Shown in pieces: positions 16,801 through 22,415 of a DNA stretch of 23,480 bases (positions within the stretch are counted from its first letter, which is position 1; each line of letters begins with the position of its first letter). The notes under the pieces are model-generated. The model was given only the letters and a program-made list of their open reading frames with translations. It made no database searches and was not told where the DNA came from. The translations under genes were made by a program, and so were the position numbers. The DNA is from JBAXQQ01 sp037131695 (GTDB lineage: Bacteria > Armatimonadota > Hebobacteria > CAIYQO01). The stretch lies in the NCBI GenBank assembly GCA_964638715.1, contig CAZWZF010000067.1, positions 1 to 23,480 on the forward strand, written 5' to 3'.

Positions 16801-17880
16801 GTAACCTGCGTGGGTTGTTCCAGTCCAGTACCAGGGATAATCAGCTTTTCCGCCTTCATTTGTAATTTGCGTACAGTAAAATAGTGCGTTGATTGCTGCT
16901 GAATTAGTAAAATCTGGTGCACGGGTATAATCGAGAATACTTTGGAGTTCTTTAGCGTTTGGCAATCGCCAGTCATTATGACCGAGAAATTTTGCAGTAT
17001 TTTGTGTTTGTACCCATGCTAATGCATTTTGCCAGGTCATGCTTGAACCGCTGTCTGATTTTGACCACATCAAAGCGGTTGCGTTGTCAGTAATTGTCTG
17101 GTCGCCATTATCGACGAAGTTGTTAACGCCATAATTAGTATTGCCGCGTACACACATAACAAAGAAAGTTTTATCTGAACCATCCGGCATCTTTGTATCA
17201 TATCCTTTAATGCGTCCGTCAGCAAGATTAAGTCCGAATAATTTAGTAAAACCGGTGTCATCAGGATTAACTACATAAACATTGCTTGATGCATATTGAG
17301 AGTCGATGACACGTTCACCCTGGGTAGTATCACCATAGGCGAATTTAAAATATGCTGTATCTATAAATGGAGTAAGAACTGTTGTATCTGTACCGGTAAA
17401 ACTGCTGGGATCAGTGCCTTTAAAGTTCATCAGCGAATATAAAGTTTTAATGCATGGAAGACGCCAATCGCTATATCCGCCATATTTCGCAGTATTCATT
17501 GTCGTAACACGCGCCAACGCTTGTGTATAAGTTAATTTATCGCTTTTATTGATGACACCATCATTATTAGTGTCAGGAGTGCGCTGCCAGGTTAATCCAG
17601 TGTTGTTATCAAGTACTGTCAATCCGTCGGGACTGAGCGTATAGCTGGGTTGTGTCCCATTTATTTGTCCATCTTGTCCATAAAAAGCCGCAGTTGATGC
17701 CGGTGCGGTAATTGAATTAATACCGTCATAACATTTTGTTTGCCCGGTATCTACAATAGGATAAGTTTTATCTGCCCATACCTGGGTAAGGCATAAAGCA
17801 GCAACAAACATAAGGCTCCATACACGCAGTAATGAGAACTGCTTTGTTGACAGGGCGAAGCTGGTGTTTGTACTTTTCAT
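13813..17880 (-). CDS. Large secreted protein: two DUF1566 modules, nine CHB_HEX repeats, shared C-terminal domain
   Basis: This 1355-residue protein has an N-terminal signal peptide (hydrophobic stretch about 18-35, cleavage near VWA-DK). Two DUF1566 (Lcl_C, C-type-lectin/FGE-like) modules follow at about 85-246 and 256-448, with TGLTWQR/TALMWSK and GGYSDWRLP/GHNDWRLP signatures. The first contains a calcium-type loop, DTNNDGVINKSD (103-114), fitting DxNxDGxIxxxD. Residues 455-1209 are nine chitobiase/hexosaminidase C-terminal-type repeats of 84 residues (last 83), each with a YTTDGS/TxP-like signature. Residues 1210-1355 form a domain shared with the next protein (GVDLMIK, GEGIID, KNTGN, PGKS, TATSK). 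GGGGAA lies upstream of the ATG. No catalytic site or membrane anchor is seen. A surface-exposed adhesin or matrix protein is likely; a diversity-generating-retroelement target is possible in principle because DUF1566 is used that way, but no reverse transcriptase is here. Confidence 0.8.
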   Translation of the reverse strand: MKSTNTSFALSTKQFSLLRVWSLMFVAALCLTQVWADKTYPIVDTGQTKCYDGINSITAPASTAAFYGQDGQINGTQPSYTLSPDGLTVLDNNTGLTWQRTPDTNNDGVINKSDKLTYTQALARVTTMNTAKYGGYSDWRLPCIKTLYSLMNFKGTDPSSFTGTDTTVLTPFIDTAYFKFAYGDTTQGERVIDSQYASSNVYVVNPDDTGFTKLFGLNLADGRIKGYDTKMPDGSDKTFFVMCVRGNTNYGVNNFVDNGDQTITDNATALMWSKSDSGSSMTWQNALAWVQTQNTAKFLGHNDWRLPNAKELQSILDYTRAPDFTNSAAINALFYCTQITNEGGKADYPWYWTGTTHAGYSSTGLGAGGNAVYIAFGRALGWMKKLPNDTYYTLFDIHGAGAQRSDPKTGSYTDYTLGTDASGKQVYGHGPQGDVIRVSNYVRLVRDAGTTTIQKVATPVFSPTPGTYTSATLVTITSTTSGATIRYTTDGSDPTANSTLYANAINVLSTVNLKAKAFKTSLTDSDVATGTYTIGTAQKVSTPVFSPASGTFTSAQQVTITCATTGAMIFYTTDGSTPATSSTQYTGPITVSSTSTIKAIAYKSGYTQSDVATGTYTITIAQKVATPTLSPASGTFIAATQVTISCTTTGTTIFYTTDGSTPATSSTQFTGPITVSSTSTIKAIAYRSGYTQSDVATGNYTITIAQKAATPTLSPASGTFTAATPVTISCATTGATIFYTTDGSTPATSSTQYTGPITVSSTSTIKAIAYRSGYTQSDVATGTYTVSIAQKVATPTLSPASGTFTAATPVTISCATTGATIFYTTDGSTPATSSTQYTGPITVSSTSTIKAIAYRSGYTQSDVATGTYTVTITQKVATPTLSPASGTFTAATQVTISCATTGATIFYTINGTTPSTASTQYTGPITVSSTSTIKAIAYRSGYTQSDIATGSYTVSIVQKAATPTLSPASGTFTSATQVTISCTTTGATIFYTTDGSTPVTSSTQYTGPITISSTSTIKAIAYRSGYTLSDVATGSYTVSITQKVATPTLTPTPGTFTAATPVTMACTTPNAIIRYTTDGTTPTATSTAYTGAITVSTTTKITAVGFLDQWTPSGAVTGYYIISIPQKVATPAFSIVPGTLTAPTQVGITCATTGAVIRYTTDGTAPSATSTMYTAPVAVTKTTTINAKAFKTGNIDSDVLTGTYTLTTVTPTQGVDLMIKTTTTGTAIGEGIIDTQGTQVATKSTAARKIASYVIVLKNTGNTIDYFTVTAVGAKTGWYVNFADPAGINITQKVTGGYGWLVPAVTPGKSVLFRLDVSPLSGTANYDSLDVTITATSKTSATKTDQVVASTTKVQ
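14254..16518 (-). repeat. Nine tandem 252-bp coding repeats
   Basis: The repeats encode nine CHB_HEX-type units with starts every 252 bp from 16518 down. Units 2-7 (16266 down to 14755) are nearly identical; units 4 and 5 differ at only a few of 84 residues (for example KAATP/KVATP and SIAQ/TITQ). Units 1, 8 and 9 are diverged. This pattern fits recent internal duplication or gene conversion in the middle of the array. Confidence 0.9.
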
Positions 17881-17935
17881 TTCTAAATTCCCCTTTTTTA
17901 GTTATGGAATTATATATTAAAATTAAATATACCAT

Positions 17936-17953
17936 TGAAATATCACAGTTTCA
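17936..17953 (-). promoter_or_regulatory. TGAAA/TTTCA inverted half-sites upstream of the large repeat gene
   Basis: TGAAA (17936-17940) and TTTCA (17949-17953) are spaced by eight bases, about 56 bp upstream of the start codon, and are followed by TCACA. The same half-sites abut as a perfect 12-bp palindrome, TGAAATATTTCA (19801-19812), followed by TCAAC, upstream of the paralogue. A shared regulator site is possible but unproven. Confidence 0.3.
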
Positions 17954-17983
17954 TCACAATAATTAATTTTTTAAAATATTTTT

Positions 17984-18023
17984 AAAAAAATACCGGATAC
18001 ATCATGTAATAGTATCCGGTATT
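17984..18023 (-). terminator. Intrinsic terminator of the 547-residue repeat protein
   Basis: AATACCGGATAC (17989-18000) pairs perfectly with GTATCCGGTATT (18012-18023) around an 11-nt loop. On the minus strand seven Ts (17990 to 17984) run out of the stem. It lies 24 bp past the stop codon of the 18048-19691 gene. Confidence 0.85.
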
Positions 18024-18047
18024 CATTTATTAACTATATGCTGTTAT

Positions 18048-19691
18048 TTACTTGGTTTTCGTGGTAGTAGCTTTTACCTGGTCGGCTTTTGTAGAATCCA
18101 ACTTTGATGTAGCAGTAATAACAACATCTATCGAGTTGTCATTTAAGGTACTGCTTAATGGTGTTACATCCAAACGTAAATATGCTACTTTACCAGGAAG
18201 TACTTGCGGTACTAACAAGCCGGTGCCACTGGTAACCTGCTGGGTAACATTCAAACCAATGGCATCTATGAAATTTACTGACCATCCAACTTTGCTTCCT
18301 ACACCTTTTACAGAGTAGTAATCTACAGCATTGCCGGTGTTTTTGATAGCAATAATGTAAGATGCAATGCGGCGTGCAGCAGCAGTTTTTGATGCTACCT
18401 GGGTTCCCTGCAGGTCAATAATACCTTCACCGATTGATTTGCTGGTTGGATCAGTTTTAATCATCAAATCAACACCCTGGGTAACAACAGGCGCTGAAAT
18501 GGTGAATGTTCCGGTTAGGGCTTCACTTTCCAACATGCCGGATTTGAATGCTTTTACAGTGAGAGTAGTTGTTTTAGTCATCACTGCCGGCGTTGTATAC
18601 AGTGGTGATGTTGATGTTGGTACTGTGCCGTTAGATGTGTAACGAATTACAGCATCTGGTGTTGCACAGGTAATGCCTACTGTTGGCGGAGTTGTAAATG
18701 TTCCTGGAGCAACAGTAAATGCAGGAGTTGCAACTTTCTGAATTACTGCAATTACATAATTACCCATTGCCGGTTCACTTGGCAGCATTTTGTCCATAAA
18801 GGTTACAGCAGTAATCTTGGTAGTAGTTGATACTGTTATTGGACCGGTGTATTTAGTTGATGCAGAGGTTGGAACTTTTCCATCTGTTGTATAGTAAATA
18901 GTTCCAGTTGGTGCGTTTATGGTACCGGTATTTGTACCGTTAGATCCCAATGAAATTGTGACTTGTTTCGGAGCAGTGAAAGTTCCCGGAGCTGGTGAAA
19001 ATACCGGCATTGGAGCTTTTTGCTGCAATGATGAAATAACATAATATCCAATTGCAGGATCGCTGGGCAGTAATTTGTCCGTATATGTTACAGCAGTAAT
19101 CTTAGTTGTAGTTGATACTGTAATGGGACCGGTGTATTTAGTTGATGCAGAGGTTGGGACTTTTCCATCTGTTGTATAGTATATAGTTCCAGTTGGTGTG
19201 TTTATAGTACCGGTATTTGTGCCGTTAGATCCCAATGAAATTGTCACTTGTGTCGGAGCAGTGAAAGTTCCCGGAGCTGGTGAAAATACCGGCATTGGAG
19301 CTTTTTGCTGCTGGACATTGATTACATAATATCCACTTGCAGAGTCGCTTGGCGACAATCTGTTGGGATATACTGCGATAGCGGAAAGCTTTATCGATTT
19401 TGCTACATCTACCGGGCTTTTATAAAGGGTAGAAGATGTTGTCGGCACAGTGCCATCAGTCGTGAAATAAATTAATACACCCGCCTGAGTGCTGGAAATA
19501 GTTACTGCCTGCGGACTGGTGAAAGAACCAGGAGCCGGCGAGAAAGTTGGTGCGGCAGCTTTTGGTAGAGTTGTACCGTCGGCATAAACGACCGGCGAAA
19601 TAGTAATTGCAATCATCCAGGCAACCAGCAACGAGAAAATAAGCTGTCCCGTTTTTGTTAATGTGGGACGAAATATTGATGACATGCTCAT
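18048..19691 (-). CDS. Secreted protein with four CHB_HEX-type repeats and shared C-terminal domain
   Basis: This 547-residue protein has a signal peptide (hydrophobic core about 18-33, cleavage near VYA-DG). Four chitobiase/hexosaminidase-C-type repeats follow at 44-129, 130-224, 225-318 and 319-400. Repeats 2 and 3 are near-identical and carry an about 11-residue insertion (SNGTNTGTIN) in the loop before the YYTTDG strand. Residues 401-547 are homologous to the last 146 residues of the 13813-17880 protein (GVDLMIKT, GEGIIDLQGTQVASK, KNTGNAVDYYSV, GWSVNF, LVPQVLPGK, TATSK). I recall similar beta-sandwich modules at the ends of secreted proteins in several environmental phyla. GGGAG lies six bases before the first of two ATGs, which fixes the start. 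No enzyme motif or anchor is seen. It probably partners or parallels the larger paralogue at the cell surface (inference). Confidence 0.8.
   Translation of the reverse strand: MSMSSIFRPTLTKTGQLIFSLLVAWMIAITISPVVYADGTTLPKAAAPTFSPAPGSFTSPQAVTISSTQAGVLIYFTTDGTVPTTSSTLYKSPVDVAKSIKLSAIAVYPNRLSPSDSASGYYVINVQQQKAPMPVFSPAPGTFTAPTQVTISLGSNGTNTGTINTPTGTIYYTTDGKVPTSASTKYTGPITVSTTTKITAVTYTDKLLPSDPAIGYYVISSLQQKAPMPVFSPAPGTFTAPKQVTISLGSNGTNTGTINAPTGTIYYTTDGKVPTSASTKYTGPITVSTTTKITAVTFMDKMLPSEPAMGNYVIAVIQKVATPAFTVAPGTFTTPPTVGITCATPDAVIRYTSNGTVPTSTSPLYTTPAVMTKTTTLTVKAFKSGMLESEALTGTFTISAPVVTQGVDLMIKTDPTSKSIGEGIIDLQGTQVASKTAAARRIASYIIAIKNTGNAVDYYSVKGVGSKVGWSVNFIDAIGLNVTQQVTSGTGLLVPQVLPGKVAYLRLDVTPLSSTLNDNSIDVVITATSKLDSTKADQVKATTTKTK
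18738..19304 (-). repeat. Two near-identical ~285-bp direct coding repeats
   Basis: Repeats 2 (19304-19020) and 3 (19019-18738) of the protein match at almost every base across long stretches, including the N/T/G-rich loop insertion and the PAPGTFTAP segment. This points to a recent tandem duplication. Confidence 0.85.
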
Positions 19692-20070
19692 GATTTGCTC
19701 CCTTTTTTAAATGCTGACTAATTATGTCAGAAAAGTTACTTTATTTTACCCAATAATACATATATGACACCAGTGTAGTGTCATATTGTATAGTAAATTT
19801 TGAAATATTTCATCAACATTTACTTTCCGTTAAGAAATATACGTCTGTATATTTAAAATGTTGCATTATTTTATGTGGTTTTTACAATTTTTACAATATA
19901 TTTTTGATTTTTTCTAAATATTTTTGTAAAAATTGCTTACCACCTTAAAGGGATGATATTAGATTTAGATTGTTTTGTTTAGATAAATGTCAGGTTTTAT
20001 CATAATGACCTTGTTTAAAGTGATTAATAAATGTCATAATTTGCCGGTATTATGAATCGGGGTAATATTA
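19692..20070. other. 379-bp divergent intergenic region with palindromes
   Basis: No gene is seen. It separates the minus-strand repeat protein from the plus-strand MFS gene and must hold promoters for both. It contains a perfect 9-bp inverted repeat ATATGACAC-N7-GTGTCATAT (19762-19786), the palindrome TGAAATATTTCA (19801-19812), and ATGTCA words near 19727, 19987 and 20033. The rest is AT-rich. No promoter boxes could be fixed with confidence. Confidence 0.55.
19762..19786. promoter_or_regulatory. Perfect operator-like palindrome
   Basis: ATATGACAC (19762-19770) and GTGTCATAT (19778-19786) flank a 7-nt centre (CAGTGTA), about 70 bp upstream of the start of the 547-residue secreted protein. 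The flanks TACA/TGTA extend the symmetry with a one-base offset. It could be a regulator site or an RNA hairpin in a long leader. Confidence 0.5.
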
Positions 20071-21255
20071 ATGACTGTCAGGAAATCAACTCTGGCTTTT
20101 GCTTTAACTCTTAATTATGCGGGAATGGTATCGCTGGCGATTGCGGTTAATTTGGTTCCTGTTTTTATGACTACAATCGGCAGTACCATTGATGCCGGGC
20201 ATATTTTGACTAATGAGCAATTAGGACGAATTGGCGCGGTAACTTTTATCGGCCTGGTATCAGGCATACTTATTACTGGGCCATTGGCAGACAGATTTGG
20301 CGCAAAGTTATTTGCTGTTCTTGGCAATTTGCTGGTTGCCGGTGGTTTGGCATTAATGGCGATTACCCATGGTTACAATTTTTTACTTATTGCCGTCGCT
20401 GTGATGGGTTTTGGTGCTGGTGTGCTGGATATGGTGTTATCGCCAATTGTCTGCGCGTTTCAGCCGGATAATCGTTCAAAAGCAATGAATTGGCTGCATT
20501 CTTTTTATTGTGTGGGTGCTGTGATAACAGTACTGGCAGGTGCATTGGCATTAAAATATGGCATAGGTTGGCGTACACTGGCGATTTATCTAATTCCTTT
20601 GCCGGGCATTGTAGCGGTAGGATTTTCATTGCTGCATATCCCGCCATTGGTTACTCATGAAGACGGACGTATGCGATTACGGGAGTTGATGAAAAAGGGT
20701 CTATTCATTGCTGCCATACTTGCGATATTCATGGCTGGTGCAACAGAATTAGGCATGGCGCAGTGGCTGCCTGCCTATGCGGAAAAGAGCCTGGGATTTA
20801 CTAAATGGATAGGCGGCATGGCATTGCTGGCGTTTTCACTTTCGATGGCATTAGGACGAATGATTGCAGGCATGTTGGGAAACAAAGTAAAACCGATGAC
20901 ACTGCTGTTATTTTGCTGCTGGTCGTCAGTAATATTTTTCCTGTTGGCATGTTTTTCATCTTCCCCATATTTCGCTTTGTTTTCCTGCATAATGGTTGGG
21001 TTGGCAGGCAGCTGTTTGTGGCCAACATTATTGGGTACTACCGCAGATATTTTCCCGCAGGGTGGGGCATCAATGTTCGGGTTGCTGGGGGCATCAGGCA
21101 ATTTGGGCGGTGTATTTATGCCATGGATAGTCGGCATCATGGCTGACCATACATCTTTGAATATCGGTATTGCAACCTCGACAATTTGCCCATTTACCAT
21201 GGCAATATTAATATTGTGGATGCAAAGAAAATTACACAAGTCTATTAAATCTTAA
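20071..21255 (+). CDS. MFS transporter, FHS-like sugar permease
   Basis: This 394-residue inner-membrane protein has about 12 hydrophobic segments, as expected for the major facilitator superfamily. The motif-A signature GPLADRFGAK (70-79) sits between TM2 and TM3. NWLHSFYCVGA (140-150) resembles the N-x-LH-x-x-F-x-x-GA pattern of fucose/glucose-galactose:proton symporters (FucP/GluP type). A central basic loop (RMRLRELMKKG, about 205-215) separates the halves, again typical. The ATG follows GGGG at suitable spacing. The gene stands alone, divergent from the repeat protein. A sugar or related small solute with proton coupling is the best guess; the substrate is unknown. Possible cooperation with the aldolase operon about 17 kb away is speculative. 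Confidence 0.85.
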   Translation: MTVRKSTLAFALTLNYAGMVSLAIAVNLVPVFMTTIGSTIDAGHILTNEQLGRIGAVTFIGLVSGILITGPLADRFGAKLFAVLGNLLVAGGLALMAITHGYNFLLIAVAVMGFGAGVLDMVLSPIVCAFQPDNRSKAMNWLHSFYCVGAVITVLAGALALKYGIGWRTLAIYLIPLPGIVAVGFSLLHIPPLVTHEDGRMRLRELMKKGLFIAAILAIFMAGATELGMAQWLPAYAEKSLGFTKWIGGMALLAFSLSMALGRMIAGMLGNKVKPMTLLLFCCWSSVIFFLLACFSSSPYFALFSCIMVGLAGSCLWPTLLGTTADIFPQGGASMFGLLGASGNLGGVFMPWIVGIMADHTSLNIGIATSTICPFTMAILILWMQRKLHKSIKS

Positions 21256-21304
21256 CATAAAAAGTAACAAATAAAATTAAAAAGTAGAATAATGAGTGAA
21301 ACAA

Positions 21305-21313
21305 TGGTATAAT
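21305..21313 (+). promoter_or_regulatory. Extended -10 promoter
   Basis: TGG followed by a perfect TATAAT (21308-21313) forms an extended -10 element 29 bp before the ATG of the next gene. The -35 region at 17-bp spacing (TAGAAT) is weak, as is usual for extended -10 promoters. It implies that the 309-residue gene is transcribed separately from the MFS gene. Confidence 0.65.
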
Positions 21314-21341
21314 TGTTGCAATCTATTGTAAGAGGTGTGAT

Positions 21342-22271
21342 ATGCGTTTATCCATATTATTGATGATATTTGTTATCTTGTTTAGCATAACATGGGCAAA
21401 GGATCTTACCACTGAGGAACAGCGCGTTTTAGTGCGAACCGCACTGGCAGCAATTGCGCCGGATGATGAAACAACGCTGGGTGCTGTGGAAACAAAACTG
21501 GTGGAAAATACCGATATCACTTCTGATACACTTCGATTGATTATGAATGAAAAAATAGTCGACTTATCTGCATTGGAGAGCGATTTTGATGCCGCATTAG
21601 CAGATAAAGTCGTACTTCGCAGAATACGGATGGAAATTGATATATTATCAAGTGCTGTTGTAAACAGAGATTGGAAAATTAATCCGCGTAAATTAGTATA
21701 TGATTGGCTGACAACCCAGAAAGATACCGACGGAAATACTTTCGACCCGGAATCTCAGCCACGGATAATTAACAGTACGATAACCGCAAAGATTTTCCCT
21801 GATTACGTTTTCTTTAAAATCACCTTCACCCCATATCCAACACCGCGCACTTTGCCGACAACAGTCAATGAGCAGAACCTGTTCGCAGTAGATAAAACCG
21901 GGAAAGTAACTTACTTACCAAATCCGGCAGAATTAGAGAAATTTTTCAAAAGCAATACTGTGCCTGTGAAAACAGATGCTGATGCGAAAAATGCACTCAA
22001 TGCCTGGCTATTGCTATCAACACAATACTCAGCCCATATAGCCTTAAACTTCGTCAATCCAAAATTAGACGAAATAGCAGTAAATACCGATGCCGCAAAC
22101 ATAACTGCCGCCGGAAAATCAAATATCATGAATGTAACATCATCTGTTGGGACAATAACGGCAACCCTAACATTTGATGCCGCAACCGGAAAATTAACAA
22201 CAGTCAAAGAAGTAAGATTTTTCAAGCGTGGGGTAAGATATCAGATCAGCGGTGTCGATGGATGGTATTAA
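21342..22271 (+). CDS. Unrecognised secreted protein
   Basis: This 309-residue protein has a signal peptide (about 1-19, ending ITWA-KD) and is otherwise soluble. I do not recognise its family. Residues about 20-115 are charged and look helical (LTTEEQRVLVRTAL; RRIRMEIDIL). Residues about 120-309 look like mixed beta structure with aromatic-rich strands (DYVFFKITFTPYPTPRTLP). The segment TLTFDAATGKLTTVKEVRFF near the C-terminus has the rhythm of a PepSY/NTF2-like beta meander, but that is only an impression. AGAGG lies upstream of the ATG and an extended -10 promoter just before that. It is flanked by an MFS gene and by a nested hairpin element with a convergent sensor kinase. There is no lipobox cysteine, so it is probably periplasmic or secreted. 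Confidence 0.75.
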   Translation: MRLSILLMIFVILFSITWAKDLTTEEQRVLVRTALAAIAPDDETTLGAVETKLVENTDITSDTLRLIMNEKIVDLSALESDFDAALADKVVLRRIRMEIDILSSAVVNRDWKINPRKLVYDWLTTQKDTDGNTFDPESQPRIINSTITAKIFPDYVFFKITFTPYPTPRTLPTTVNEQNLFAVDKTGKVTYLPNPAELEKFFKSNTVPVKTDADAKNALNAWLLLSTQYSAHIALNFVNPKLDEIAVNTDAANITAAGKSNIMNVTSSVGTITATLTFDAATGKLTTVKEVRFFKRGVRYQISGVDGWY

Positions 22272-22281
22272 TCAAATTAAT

Positions 22282-22412
22282 AATTACGGAGGCAATTGCA
22301 AAACCTGTGTTACTAAAGGTATTCCGAGCATCCTGCTCGGTTGTTTGCGAGCAAGATGCTCGCAATACATTGGGTTTTGCAATTGATTAAATAATTCGTA
22401 ATTCGTAATTAT
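22282..22412. repeat. Nested inverted-repeat (cruciform) element
   Basis: The outer arms CAATTGCAAAACC (22293-22305) and GGTTTTGCAATTG (22373-22385) are perfect 13-bp inverses. Inside are two perfect 7-bp hairpins, CCGAGCA-TCC-TGCTCGG (22324-22340) and GCGAGCA-AGA-TGCTCGC (22347-22363). Outside, AATTACG (22282-22288) is answered by CGTAATT copies near 22388-22412. It fills the gap between convergent genes and could act as a two-way terminator or a REP-like mobile repeat. Confidence 0.85.
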
Positions 22413-22415
22413 AAA

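Noticed and set aside
16585..16884. Open frames antisense to the large repeat protein (also 14005-14524, 16190-16423)
   Set aside because: They are shadows of a codon-biased repeat gene with no ribosome sites or recognisable domains.
13813..17880. DUF1566 protein as the target of a diversity-generating retroelement
   Set aside because: No reverse transcriptase, template repeat or accessory gene is visible in the window, so only the possibility is noted.
17936..17957. CRP-like site from ATCACA words upstream of the large repeat gene
   Set aside because: The words are direct rather than inverted repeats and do not fit TGTGA-N6-TCACA.
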